Assembly (NCBI RefSeq): GCF_004362525.1
Contig: NZ_SNXS01000002.1
Coordinates: 496,001 to 560,000, forward strand
DNA length: 64,000 nucleotides
From: Roseateles toxinivorans
Lineage (GTDB): Bacteria > Pseudomonadota > Gammaproteobacteria > Burkholderiales > Burkholderiaceae_C
Reading direction: 5' to 3'
A program made the translations under genes and the position numbers. Below the pieces are notes generated by a model. It searched no databases. It worked only from the letters and a program-made list of their open reading frames with translations, and was not told where the DNA came from. This document shows, piece by piece, positions 33,636 to 42,429 of the stretch (the stretch's first letter is position 1; each line of letters opens with the position of its first letter).

Positions 33636-35525
33636 TCAATTCGCCAGCAGGCCGGCAACGCGTTCACGCAGCCCCGCCGGTGTGACCGCGGCCGCGTCCA
33701 GCGGCGCACCGGCGATCAGGCCGACCCGGCTCCAGACGCCGCGGCGGAAGGGCCGCACCATCGCCTGGCCCTCGTGCACGCGCGAGAAGAAGGAGCCCCA
33801 GAGGTTTTGCAGCGCCAGCGGCACCACGGGCACCGGATGGGTCTGCAGAATCTTCATCATGCCGCCCTTGAACTCGCCCAGGCTGCCATCGCGGGTGATG
33901 CCGCCCTCGGGGAAGATGCACAGCATCTCGCCGTCCTCCAGCACAGCGCGGGCCTCGGCGAAGGCCCGCTCGTAGGCGGCAGGGTCGTCCTTCTGCGGCG
34001 CGATCGGGATCGCCTTGCCGAGCTTGAACAGCCAGCCCAGCACCGGCAGCTGGAAGATGCGGTGGTCCATCAAAAAGCGTATCGGCCGCGGGCTGGCCGC
34101 CATCACCAGGATGGCGTCGATGAAGCTGACGTGGTTGCAGACCAGGATGGCCGGGCCCTGCAGCGGGATGTTCTCGTCGCCGCTGACCTTGAAGCGGTAG
34201 ATGCAGCGCGAGGCGATGAAGGCGATGAAGCGCAGCAGGTACTCGGGCATCAGCAGGAAGATGTAGACGGCCACCAGCGCATTGGCGATGCCGGTGAACA
34301 GGAACACCTGGGGCACGCTGAAGCCCGCGCCGAGCAGGGCCCCGGCGAGCACGCTGCTGCCAATCATGAACAGCGCATTCAGGATGTTGTTGGCGGCGAT
34401 GATGCGGGCGCGGTGCGTGGCCGGCGAGCGCAGCTGTATCAGCGCATACATGGGCACGCTGTACAGGCCGGCGAACAGCGACAGCAGGGCCAGGTCCGCC
34501 ATCACCCGCCAGTGCGCCGGCTGGGCGATGAAGGCCGCGAGGCCCATCTGCGGCAGGGCCGGCAGGCCGCGTGCGGCAAAGTACAGATCGATGGCGAACA
34601 CGCTCATGCCGATGGCGCCCAGCGGCACCAGGCCGATCTCGACATGGCGCTTGCTGAGCATCTCGCACAGCAGCGAGCCGGTGCCTATGCCCACCGAGAA
34701 CACCACCAGCAGCAGCGAGGCGACCTGCTCGTCGCCATGCAGCACCTCCTTGGCGAAGGACGGAAATTGCGACAGGAACACGGCGCCGAAGAACCACATC
34801 CACGAGATTCCCAGCAGCGAGCGGAATACGACCAGATTGCCGTGCGCCAGCTTCAGATTGCGCCAGGTCTCGGTGATCGGGTTCCAGTTGATCTTGAGCG
34901 TCGGGTCGGTGGCCGGGGACTGCGGCACCAGTTGAGCGCTGACACGTCCCAGCACGGCCACGCCTATGCAGGCCACGGCCACCGCCTGGGCGCCGATGCC
35001 GGGCAGCGCGATCAGCAGCCCGCCGGCCACATTGCCCAGCAGGATGGCGACGAAGGTGCCCATCTCGACCATGCCGTTGCCGCCGGTCAGCTCGCGCTCG
35101 TTCAGATGCTGGGGCAGGTAGGCGAACTTGACCGGGCCGAACAGCGTCGAGTGCAGGCCCATCAGGAACACGCAGGCCAGCAGCAGATGCACCTGGGCCA
35201 GCACGAAGCCAACTGCCGCCAGGATCATGATGCCGATCTCCAGCGTCTTGACGAAGCGGATCAGGGTCGTCTTGTCGTACTTGTCGGCCAGCTGGCCGCT
35301 GGTGGCCGAGAAGAACAGAAAGGGCAGGATGAACAGCGCGCCTATCACCAGGCCGGCCAGCGCCGGCGGCAGCCAGGCCACCTGCAGCTGGTAGGTGACC
35401 AGCACGGTGAAAGCGAACTTGAACAGATTGTCATTGCCGGCGCCGAGGAACTGGGTCCAGAAAAACGGCGCGAAGCGGCGCTGCGACAGCAGGGCAAACT
35501 GGTTCGGATGGTCGTGTGCGCTCAA
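33636..35525 (-). CDS. LplT-like MFS transporter fused to a PlsC acyltransferase
   Basis: Encodes 629 residues from a TTG at 35525 with GGAG upstream. Residues 1-400 are a 12-helix MFS module resembling lysophospholipid transporter LplT (FFWTQFLGAGNDNLFKFAFTVLVTY). Residues 430-629 are an acyl-CoA/ACP:1-acyl-glycerol-3-phosphate acyltransferase with NHVSFIDA (HX4D) and FPEGG. It should flip lysophospholipid inward and re-acylate it. Unlike E. coli Aas, no AMP-ligase domain is attached. It begins 24 bp after DUF2145 and ends 10 bp before the desaturase. Confidence 0.9.
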   Translation of the reverse strand: MSAHDHPNQFALLSQRRFAPFFWTQFLGAGNDNLFKFAFTVLVTYQLQVAWLPPALAGLVIGALFILPFLFFSATSGQLADKYDKTTLIRFVKTLEIGIMILAAVGFVLAQVHLLLACVFLMGLHSTLFGPVKFAYLPQHLNERELTGGNGMVEMGTFVAILLGNVAGGLLIALPGIGAQAVAVACIGVAVLGRVSAQLVPQSPATDPTLKINWNPITETWRNLKLAHGNLVVFRSLLGISWMWFFGAVFLSQFPSFAKEVLHGDEQVASLLLVVFSVGIGTGSLLCEMLSKRHVEIGLVPLGAIGMSVFAIDLYFAARGLPALPQMGLAAFIAQPAHWRVMADLALLSLFAGLYSVPMYALIQLRSPATHRARIIAANNILNALFMIGSSVLAGALLGAGFSVPQVFLFTGIANALVAVYIFLLMPEYLLRFIAFIASRCIYRFKVSGDENIPLQGPAILVCNHVSFIDAILVMAASPRPIRFLMDHRIFQLPVLGWLFKLGKAIPIAPQKDDPAAYERAFAEARAVLEDGEMLCIFPEGGITRDGSLGEFKGGMMKILQTHPVPVVPLALQNLWGSFFSRVHEGQAMVRPFRRGVWSRVGLIAGAPLDAAAVTPAGLRERVAGLLAN

Positions 35526-35549
35526 GATGTCTCCAGGATGTGCTTGGCT

Positions 35550-36323
35550 CTACCGTATCACCTGTGCCGGCTCGCCCAGGCCCGCACGGGGCAGCCAGGC
35601 GAACACCGAATCCACGGTGACGGTTTCTATCCGATCGGAAAAGCGCTTGGCGCTGGGATGGTCATCGAAGGCGATGTTAGCCGCCGTCACCCGCGCGCCC
35701 AGCCGCTTCATGGCCGAGATCTTCAGCGTGGTCGGCTGATAGTCCTTCAGCTTCAGCCAGGCCTGGGCCCGTTCGCGGCTGGTAGCGCCCGGGTCCTGCG
35801 CCATGGCCAGCGTTTCGATCGCCCATTGGTTCGATTGCTGGTAGGTCAAGGCCCAGGGATAGGCCAGCATGTTGTAGGCCGGTGTGTTCAGGCGCGCCAC
35901 CTGGGCGTTGTCGCGCAGCAGCGGCAGCAGCCGGGCCTGCACGTCCGGCGCCAGCACCACCAGGCCGGCCTCGAAGTCGTACAGATCATCGAGAAAGAAC
36001 TCCCCCAGGCCCTGGCGGTACAGCTCCGCGCGCGGCGTGCCGCATTGGTTGAGCTTGTGCATCACGCGCCACTGCGTGCCCTCGCGGTAGGCGAAGGCCA
36101 GATGCGAGTAGCGCAGGCCGTACTCGCTCAGATTCTGGCCCACGCGGGCCAGCATCACCACATTGGCGCCGCTGGCGTCGAGCTTGGCGGCGGTGTGCTC
36201 GGCCAGCGTCAGCGCGCGTTGCACCGAGTTCGCGCTGGGCGGCTTGGGCTCGCAGCTGCGGCCGGCATGGGCATTGAGGCACAGCGCCAGCAGCAGGGCG
36301 CCAAGCAGCGGGTGGCGTCTCAC
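35550..36323 (-). CDS. DUF2145 family exported protein
   Basis: Encodes 257 residues from a GTG at 36323 overlapping the previous stop as GTGA. A signal peptide (RRHPLLGALLLALCLNAHAG) precedes a domain with LRYSHLAFAYREGTQWRVMHKLNQCGT and NMLAYPWALTYQQSNQWAIETLAMA, the pattern of DUF2145. The His in YSHLAF and the Cys in QCGT are conserved-looking, suggesting a papain-like or NlpC-like hydrolase, but this is inference. It is translationally coupled to the small membrane protein upstream. Confidence 0.8.
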   Translation of the reverse strand: MRRHPLLGALLLALCLNAHAGRSCEPKPPSANSVQRALTLAEHTAAKLDASGANVVMLARVGQNLSEYGLRYSHLAFAYREGTQWRVMHKLNQCGTPRAELYRQGLGEFFLDDLYDFEAGLVVLAPDVQARLLPLLRDNAQVARLNTPAYNMLAYPWALTYQQSNQWAIETLAMAQDPGATSRERAQAWLKLKDYQPTTLKISAMKRLGARVTAANIAFDDHPSAKRFSDRIETVTVDSVFAWLPRAGLGEPAQVIR

Positions 36324-36742
36324 CGGGTGACCCGCTCGTTGTAGAGCAGGGCCTTGCCGATCTCGTTCGGGATGAAGGCCACCGCCGCACCGGCGGCCGA
36401 CAGCAGGTAGCCGGTGCTCATGGCCGTGACCAGCACGGCCGTGCCCGCCACCATCGACACGCCACCGGCCAGCTGGCCACTGAGCTTGATCGAGGCACGG
36501 GCGCCGTCGGAGGCCCGCTCCAGCACGCAGACGGTGCCGGCGGCCGAGGCCTCGACGGCCACCACGGTGAGCATCGCGCCGGCCGACAGCAGCATCACCG
36601 GCGCGGCCACCGACACGGCGATCGGCAGGCCTGAGAGCACGCTGGCCTCCGACAGCTGGGCCAGCACCGGGGTCTGCAGACCGGCAAGACCTGCCACCAG
36701 GCCGGCGGTGATCAGGACACGGACGACTTTTGATGCTTTCAT
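36320..36742 (-). CDS. small alanine-rich exported membrane protein
   Basis: Encodes 140 residues from the ATG at 36742. A signal-like N terminus (KVVRVLITAGLVAGLAGLQTPVLAQ) is followed by two hydrophobic stretches (about residues 38-68 and 92-125) and a short charged tail, GKALLYNERVTR. I do not recognise the family. It overlaps the YiaA-like gene by 4 bp and DUF2145 by 4 bp, so the three are made as one unit. The composition suggests a helical-hairpin membrane partner of DUF2145. Confidence 0.7.
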   Translation of the reverse strand: MKASKVVRVLITAGLVAGLAGLQTPVLAQLSEASVLSGLPIAVSVAAPVMLLSAGAMLTVVAVEASAAGTVCVLERASDGARASIKLSGQLAGGVSMVAGTAVLVTAMSTGYLLSAAGAAVAFIPNEIGKALLYNERVTR

Positions 36743-37209
36743 GAGGTGACTCCTTGTTCGTTGGATTCGGCGCGGCGGCTCATGCTGCCCTCGCGGCGCG
36801 CCTCGGCCAGATCGGCCTCGTGGGCGTCGCGCAGCGTCTTGGCCAGGGTGAACACGCTGGAGATCAGGAACAGCCAGCACACGCCCAGAAAGGCCTTGTA
36901 GGTCGGGTTCACCTCCATGCGCCACAGGCCCCAGGCTGTCAGCGCCATGGCCAGTGCGAAGCCGCCCCAGACGACCAGGCCCCACATCGGCGTGTCGGTC
37001 TTGCGGCTCTCGTTGTCGCGCACGAACTTGGCCAGCGCAAAGGCGGTGGACAGGCAGAACATATAGCCCATCACCATGAAGGCGCGGTCCAGGTCCTGTC
37101 CCGGCAGATAGGCCAGGCCGGTGCCGCACAGGGTGATGGCGGCGCCGAAGGAGATCCAGACCTGGGTTTTCCAGGCACGGGTGTCGCGGCGAATGAGATG
37201 GTGTTGCAT
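36739..37209 (-). CDS. YiaA/YiaB-type inner-membrane protein
   Basis: Encodes 156 residues with two helical pairs: TQVWISFGAAITLCGTGLAYLPGQDLDRAFMVMGYMFCLSTAFALAKFVRDN, then PMWGLVVWGGFALAMALTAWGLWRM and a similar second unit. This matches the YiaA/YiaB duplicated two-helix domain. Function is unknown. It is the first gene of the 4-bp-overlapping trio and probably the promoter-proximal gene of the entire 30767-37209 run. Its C-terminal tail is charged and cytoplasmic. Confidence 0.8.
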   Translation of the reverse strand: MQHHLIRRDTRAWKTQVWISFGAAITLCGTGLAYLPGQDLDRAFMVMGYMFCLSTAFALAKFVRDNESRKTDTPMWGLVVWGGFALAMALTAWGLWRMEVNPTYKAFLGVCWLFLISSVFTLAKTLRDAHEADLAEARREGSMSRRAESNEQGVTS

Positions 37210-37355
37210 GAGGTCCCCGAAGTCGTTGTGCGTTGATCTTGGGCGCTAGGTCGCGCACCTTCAACTCTGCCGTATCAGGTGGCCTCAGCGCCGACCGATG
37301 GTATCTTTCAGCGGTACTTTGACGCGCTTTTTGAAACCGATGAAACGCATGCGAC

Positions 37356-38096
37356 ATGAGCACAACACAAGATCTGGTGGCGGCACTCAAGGCTGAGCTG
37401 AAGGCGGCCGGCGTGACCTATGCCGATCTGGCCGAGGCGCTGGGCATGGCCGAATCCAGCATCAAGCGGATGTTCGCCAAGGGCGGTGACATGCCGCTGT
37501 CACGCATCGACGAGGTGCTGCGACTGCTGAAGATGGACTTTGCCGAGCTGGCACGCCAGGTGGCCGATGCCCAGCCGCTGCGCCGGGCCCTGACGGCCGA
37601 ACAGGAGCAGGCCGTGGTGGCAGACCGCAGGCTGCTGCTGCTGGCGATCTGCTGCTTCAGCCAGTGGACTTTCGAGCAGATGACGTCGACCTACACCTTC
37701 ACCGAGGCCGAATGCCTGCGCTATCTGCTGCAGCTGGACCGGCTGGGCATCATCGAGCTGAGGCCGCTGAACCGCTACCGGCTCAAGGTCGCCAAGGGCT
37801 TCCAGTGGCGGCCCAACGGGCCGGTGATGCAGTTCTTCCGCCAACATGTGGCCGATGACTATTTCAGCGGCGGCTTCGATGGCGAGGGCGAGACCTTGAT
37901 GCTGGTCCATGGGCAGATCGGCAGGAGCCTGGCGGCCGGCTTCGTCGAACGGCTGCAGCGCGTGGGGCAGGACTTTGCCCAGCAGCATCTGGCCGACCAG
38001 AAGCTGCCGGCCGACCAGCGCCGGCCCTACACCCTGGTGGTGGCGATGCGCTCCTGGCTGTTCGCGGCCTTCCGTGACCTCAAGCGCCAGGCCTAA
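37356..38096 (+). CDS. XRE-like helix-turn-helix regulator with large C-terminal domain
   Basis: Encodes 246 residues. The N terminus is an XRE/Cro-type DNA-binding domain: LVAALKAELKAAGVTYADLAEALGMAESSIKRMFAKGGDMPLSRIDEVLRLL. A C-terminal region of about 170 residues of unknown type follows, with YTFTEAECLRYLLQLDRLGIIELRPLNRYRLKV resembling a winged helix. Relatives are common in Burkholderiales and Pseudomonas as uncharacterised regulators. It is divergent from the YiaA-led run across 146 bp and may control it. Confidence 0.85.
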   Translation: MSTTQDLVAALKAELKAAGVTYADLAEALGMAESSIKRMFAKGGDMPLSRIDEVLRLLKMDFAELARQVADAQPLRRALTAEQEQAVVADRRLLLLAICCFSQWTFEQMTSTYTFTEAECLRYLLQLDRLGIIELRPLNRYRLKVAKGFQWRPNGPVMQFFRQHVADDYFSGGFDGEGETLMLVHGQIGRSLAAGFVERLQRVGQDFAQQHLADQKLPADQRRPYTLVVAMRSWLFAAFRDLKRQA

Positions 38097-40123
38097 GTGA
38101 GCAGCGGGCTCACGCCACGCCAGACCCGCACCACATTGCGACCGGCCCGCTTGGCCTCATAGCAGGCGGCGTCGGCGGCGGCCAGTACGGCGGCCATATC
38201 GTTCAGACTGTCGTCGATCTCGACCACGCCTATGCTGGTGGTCACGCCCAGTGCCAGGTCTTGCCAATGCAGTTTGTGGGCCGCGACCATGGTGCGGATC
38301 TGCTCGGCCACCTGCTCTGCGGTGTCGCGGTCGCAGCGGCGCAGCAGTACGGCGAATTCGTCACCGCCGAGGCGGGCCACCGTGTCGTCTTCGCGCACGC
38401 GATGCAGCAGGATGGCGGCCACATCCTTAAGGATCGCATCGCCCGCCGCATGGCCGGCCGTGTCATTGACGGCCTTGAAGCCGTCCAGGTCGATGAACAG
38501 GGCCGAGCCGGTCTCGCTGCGGCGGCGCTCGTGGAGCTGCTGCTGCAACCGGGACTCAAATTCGCGCCGATTCACCAGATCGGTCAACGGGTCGTGGGTG
38601 GCCGTCCAGGACAGTTGCTCGCGCTGCTTGCGGAAGGCGGTGTGGTCCGAGACGATCCAGATCGTGCCGGCCAGCGGGTCACCGGCACTGACCGCCGCAC
38701 CCTGCAGATAGCCCCAGAAGCGGCTGCCGTCGCGGCGCTGGAACTCGATCTCCTCGGTGTGCACCTTGCCGTCGAGAAATGCCTCTCCGGCGCGATGGAC
38801 CAGGCCCCGGTAGGCCTCGTCCGAGGGGTAGAGCATGCCGTGCTCACGGCCCACCAGCTCGGCCGGGGTGAAGCCGAACAGCGAGGCATAGTGCTGGCCG
38901 ACCAGCTCGAACTTGCGCCTGCGGGTGAAGCCAATGCCGATCGGCGCATTGACCATCACCGCCTGCATGCGCTCCAGCAGGTCATTGGCGACGCGCTGGC
39001 CGGCGGCCCGCTGCTCGATGACGTGCTGGAACACGGCCGCCAGCTGGCCGATCTCGCCCTCGCCGGTGGGCCAGGGCTGGTCGGGATGGGCGTTCTCGTC
39101 GAGCAGGCTCAGGGCGCGCCGCTCCAGCTGCTGCAGCGGCCGCAACACCCAGGCCATGGCCCAGAAGATCAGCAGCGCACCGGTCAGCGCCACGCCCAGG
39201 CCCAGCCAGGCCGCCTCGACCCGGGCCTTGGCGGGGCGACCCAGCAGGATCTCGGCCGAGGCGACGCGGAACACCATCCAGTCCGCACCGGGCACGGCGG
39301 CCATGGCCACGAACTGGTCACCGACGCGCCGTGCCGAGGCCTCGGGTTCCATCGGCCGACCGTCGGCGGCCCAGCCACGCGCGGCGGCGGCCAGCCGCGG
39401 TTCGGTCGCCACATCCTTCAACAGCCAACCCGGCTCGGGGTGGGCGATGATGCGTCCGCTGCCATCGGTGATCACCGTCAGGCTGGAGTCGTGTTCGTTG
39501 CCCGCCTGCTGCGTCAGGTCGGCCAGGAAATTGCTGGCGCCCAGGCGCAGCACTCCACCCAGCACGGCGACGATGCGGCCATCGGCGTCGCGCACCGGTG
39601 CGCTGAGGATGATCTCGGCCACATCGAAGCGCAGGCTATGCAACGGTTCGGAGACCAGCAGCCGGCCCTCGCTCAGCGTGCGGGCGAAGTAGTCGCGCTG
39701 CTTGATATTGACCTGCACGACACGCACATTGTCCTGGTCGGCCGAGGCGACGATGCTGCCATCCTCGGCGGCCAGAAATGTGCTGAAGAACAGACCCTGC
39801 AGCACTGCCTGGCTGGCCAGATAGGCCGACGCCGCCTCGAACTCGCCCGCGGCCTGCGGCCGGCCTTTGTGCGGCCATTGGGCGGCGGCCTTGGCCAGCG
39901 CGATCTGCCGCTCCACGACCCGGGCAGACAGGGTCCGGCTCATGATGCCCACGCCGAGGCCCGAATCGGTCAACGACTGCTCGGCGCGGTGCTGGGCATC
40001 GCGCAGCACCAGCACCACGGTGACGGCGATGCTGGCGCCTATGATCAACGCACTGGTCAGCGCCAGCTTGAGCTTCAGCGAGCCCAGGGCCAGTCTCGCG
40101 GAATCCAGCCAGGGGGATGCCAT
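38093..40123 (-). CDS. membrane-bound dCache-PAS-GGDEF diguanylate cyclase
   Basis: Encodes 676 residues from the ATG at 40123. TM1 (about 15-37) is followed by a periplasmic double-Cache domain (45-330, QRDYFARTLSEGRLLVSEPL), TM2, a HAMP-like linker, a PAS (about 420-530, FTRRRKFELVGQHYASLFGFTPAELVG) and a C-terminal GGDEF domain with intact ARLGGDEFAVLLRR. It should make cyclic di-GMP in response to an external ligand. No EAL domain is present. It starts 2 bp after the GFA gene stop. The 3' end overlaps the XRE gene by 4 bp. Confidence 0.92.
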   Translation of the reverse strand: MASPWLDSARLALGSLKLKLALTSALIIGASIAVTVVLVLRDAQHRAEQSLTDSGLGVGIMSRTLSARVVERQIALAKAAAQWPHKGRPQAAGEFEAASAYLASQAVLQGLFFSTFLAAEDGSIVASADQDNVRVVQVNIKQRDYFARTLSEGRLLVSEPLHSLRFDVAEIILSAPVRDADGRIVAVLGGVLRLGASNFLADLTQQAGNEHDSSLTVITDGSGRIIAHPEPGWLLKDVATEPRLAAAARGWAADGRPMEPEASARRVGDQFVAMAAVPGADWMVFRVASAEILLGRPAKARVEAAWLGLGVALTGALLIFWAMAWVLRPLQQLERRALSLLDENAHPDQPWPTGEGEIGQLAAVFQHVIEQRAAGQRVANDLLERMQAVMVNAPIGIGFTRRRKFELVGQHYASLFGFTPAELVGREHGMLYPSDEAYRGLVHRAGEAFLDGKVHTEEIEFQRRDGSRFWGYLQGAAVSAGDPLAGTIWIVSDHTAFRKQREQLSWTATHDPLTDLVNRREFESRLQQQLHERRRSETGSALFIDLDGFKAVNDTAGHAAGDAILKDVAAILLHRVREDDTVARLGGDEFAVLLRRCDRDTAEQVAEQIRTMVAAHKLHWQDLALGVTTSIGVVEIDDSLNDMAAVLAAADAACYEAKRAGRNVVRVWRGVSPLLT

Positions 40124-40125
40124 GT

Positions 40126-40608
40126 TCAGCCCAGCATGGCCCGCCTGCGTGCCAGGCTGTCCTCGGGCCAGAACTGCTTGCGGTCGTAGTACTCGGCCAC
40201 GGCCGGGGTGTCCGGGTTCAGCTGCACCCAAGGCTGTTTGGACATCGTGAAGATGTGGATGTCGGGCGGCAACCGGTCGGGCTCGTCCAAGGTGCCAACA
40301 CGCACAAAGCTGACCGCCTCACCGGCGCCGGCGTAATGGCTCCAGACGGCGATGCGGCACTGCGGGCAGCGCATGATGTCCTGACCCTTGCCGCTGTTGG
40401 ACGGCGTGTGCACCCGCTCGGGCGTACCGCTGAGCAGTTCCACCCGCGCGGCTTCTATCATCGCGTTCAGCGCAAAGGCGCTGCCGCTCTCGCGCTGGCA
40501 CCAGCGGCAATGGCAGCAGTGCACGAACAGCGGACGGCTCGTCAGGCGGTAGCGCAGGGCCCGGCAGGTGCAGCCGCCCTCCAGCGAATAGGCCGTTTCC
40601 GTCGTCAT
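40126..40608 (-). CDS. GFA/CENP-V family zinc protein (second copy type)
   Basis: Encodes 160 residues. Zinc ligands are GGCTCRALRYRL, FVHCCHCRWCQRESGSAF and RCPQCRIAVW. The C-terminal part contains DIHIFTMSKQPWVQL, typical of the GFA subfamily. It is directly upstream of a diguanylate cyclase, 2 bp apart. Only distantly similar to the GFA protein at 31177. Physiological substrate unknown. Confidence 0.88.
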   Translation of the reverse strand: MTTETAYSLEGGCTCRALRYRLTSRPLFVHCCHCRWCQRESGSAFALNAMIEAARVELLSGTPERVHTPSNSGKGQDIMRCPQCRIAVWSHYAGAGEAVSFVRVGTLDEPDRLPPDIHIFTMSKQPWVQLNPDTPAVAEYYDRKQFWPEDSLARRRAMLG

Positions 40609-40715
40609 GGGCGCATCTCCATTGCTGGGGTGATGTTTCCGTCTATTTGCGTCGGCGTCAAGCCGGATTCGGCGCGCGGGCCCGATATAGTGCCGGGTCC
40701 GCAGCGCAAGGAATC

Positions 40716-42185
40716 ATGCTCATGTCCAGCCCCACCCTACAGACCAGTGAGCTGATCGAGATGTTCGAGCTCGCGCCGGTGTCACTCTGGCTTGAGGACT
40801 ACAGCGGCGTGCGCGGTCTGTTCGACCAATGGCGCGCGGCCGGTGTGACCGACCTGCGCGCCCATCTGCGCGCCGATCTGAGCCGGGTGCTGGACTGCAC
40901 GACGCGCATCCAGGTGCTGAAGGTGAACCGGCGCACCTTGGAGCTCTATGGCGCCGAGTCCTTGGCACAGCTGGTCGAGAACATCCCGCGCGTGTTCCGC
41001 GACGACATGCTGGAACACCATATCGAGGACATGGCACAGCTGTGGGACGGCGCCACCCGCTATGCCAGCCAGACCGTCAACTACAAGCTCGGCGGCGAAC
41101 GCCTGGACATCGCCTTGAACGCCACCGTCCTGCCCGGCCACGAGCAAGACTGGGGCCGCGTGCTGGTGTCGATCGAGGACATCACCGCGCGCATCCAGGC
41201 CCAGCGGGCCCAGGCGCTGAGCGAGCAATATGCGCGCGGGCTGTTCGAGCATTCGCCGGTGTCCTTGTGGGTGGAGGACTTCAGCGCCGTCAAGCGCCTG
41301 ATCGACGAGGTGCGCGAGGCCGGCGTGACCGACTTTCGCACCTTCACCGACGTGCACCCCGAGTTTGTGCAGCGCTGCATGCGCGAGATCCGCGTCATCG
41401 ACGTCAATCGCCAGACGCTGACGATGTTCGGTGCGCCCGACCGCCACACCTTGCTGAGCCGGCTGCACGATGTGTTCCGCGACGACATGGAGCGCCACTT
41501 CGCCGACGAGCTGGTCGACCTGTGGAACGGCAAGCTGTTCCAGCAGCGCGAGCTGGTGAACCATGCGCTGAATGGCGACGCGGTCAATGTCTATATGCAG
41601 TTCTCGGTGCTGCCCGGCCATGAGCGCGACTGGGACCTGGTGCTGGTCTCGCTGACCGACATCACCGCCCGCAAGAAGGCCGAGGCCTATCTGGAGTTCC
41701 TGGGCAAGCACGACTCGCTGACCAAGCTGCGCAACCGATCCTTCTTCGCCGACGAGCTGAATCGCCTGGAGCGCCGCGGCCCCTGGCCGGTGGCGGTGCT
41801 GATGCTGGACCTGAACGGCCTGAAGCTGGCCAATGACGGCGAGGGTCATGCCGCCGGCGACGCGTTGCTGCGCCGCGCCGGCGAGGTGCTGGCCAAGGCG
41901 GTGGACAAGAACATCTGCGCGGCCCGGGTCGGCGGCGATGAGTTTGCCGTGCTGCTGCCGGCCACCGATGCCCGCGGCGGCGAGCAGGTGATGGCCCGCA
42001 TCCACGAACTGGCCGAGCTGAACAACCAGTTCTACGGCGGCTCGCGCCTGAGCTTTGCGATGGGCATGGCCCTGTGCCAGGGCGGCGAACGACTGGAGGC
42101 GGCCGTGCACCAGGCCGACCAGCAGATGTATCTCAGCAAGAAGGCGTTCTACGAAGCGGCGTCCATCGACCGCCGCCACGGCTGA
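40716..42185 (+). CDS. diguanylate cyclase with tandem PAS-like repeats
   Basis: Encodes 489 residues from the ATG at 40716 (AAGGA upstream). Two homologous sensor repeats of about 165 residues (about 12-170 and 180-335) share PVSLW(L/V)ED, AGVTD(L/F)R, VFRDDM and VLPGHE-DW motifs. They end in SIEDITAR or SLTDITAR, typical PAS C-caps. The C-terminal GGDEF domain has intact RVGGDEFAVLLPA. No transmembrane segment is seen, so it is cytoplasmic. The repeats look like an internal duplication of a PAS domain subtype rich in invariant residues. Confidence 0.92.
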   Translation: MLMSSPTLQTSELIEMFELAPVSLWLEDYSGVRGLFDQWRAAGVTDLRAHLRADLSRVLDCTTRIQVLKVNRRTLELYGAESLAQLVENIPRVFRDDMLEHHIEDMAQLWDGATRYASQTVNYKLGGERLDIALNATVLPGHEQDWGRVLVSIEDITARIQAQRAQALSEQYARGLFEHSPVSLWVEDFSAVKRLIDEVREAGVTDFRTFTDVHPEFVQRCMREIRVIDVNRQTLTMFGAPDRHTLLSRLHDVFRDDMERHFADELVDLWNGKLFQQRELVNHALNGDAVNVYMQFSVLPGHERDWDLVLVSLTDITARKKAEAYLEFLGKHDSLTKLRNRSFFADELNRLERRGPWPVAVLMLDLNGLKLANDGEGHAAGDALLRRAGEVLAKAVDKNICAARVGGDEFAVLLPATDARGGEQVMARIHELAELNNQFYGGSRLSFAMGMALCQGGERLEAAVHQADQQMYLSKKAFYEAASIDRRHG

Positions 42186-42192
42186 GTTTGGC

Positions 42193-42348
42193 TCAGGCCA
42201 GCACGGTCACCATCGCCAGGAACGAGGTCACCGCCACGGCGGCGGCAAAGGTGCCGGCGTTCAGTGGCGGCATCGGCACGAATACATCCTGCTGCGCGCG
42301 CTGGCTGTAGAGAGGCTGCGGGGCTTGAGTGGGGCTGTTGACTTGCAT
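42193..42348 (-). CDS. 51-residue small membrane protein (unannotated-type ORF)
   Basis: An ATG at 42348 with CCGGAG seven bases upstream opens a 51-residue frame ending with TGA at 42193. It begins MQVNSPTQAPQPLYSQRAQQ, then VFVPMPPLNAGT and a C-terminal hydrophobic helix, FAAAVAVTSFLAMVTVLA. A polar N terminus and single C-terminal membrane segment fit a small tail-anchored protein. Two hairpins lie upstream (42378-42405 and 42430-42456). No homologue is recognised. The frame could be chance, but its ribosome site and amphipathic layout support it. Confidence 0.55.
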   Translation of the reverse strand: MQVNSPTQAPQPLYSQRAQQDVFVPMPPLNAGTFAAAVAVTSFLAMVTVLA

Positions 42349-42377
42349 GGCGAACTCCGGTTCCGAGTTGCCATCAT

Positions 42378-42405
42378 CGAAGCCGCGTGTTTCAACGCGG
42401 CTTCG
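42378..42405 (-). promoter_or_regulatory. perfect 10-bp hairpin in the leader of the small ORF
   Basis: CGAAGCCGCG and its exact complement flank an 8-base loop, 30 bp upstream of the small ORF start. No T-run follows on either strand, so it is not a classic terminator. It could stabilise the leader RNA or be a protein-binding site. Confidence 0.5.
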
Positions 42406-42429
42406 CCCAGATCAAGATTTGTTTCAGTC

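Noticed and set aside
33528-36344. A 938-residue plus-strand frame over the LplT-PlsC and DUF2145 genes
   Set aside because: Crosses two well-supported genes on the other strand; its composition is typical of antisense frames in high-GC DNA.
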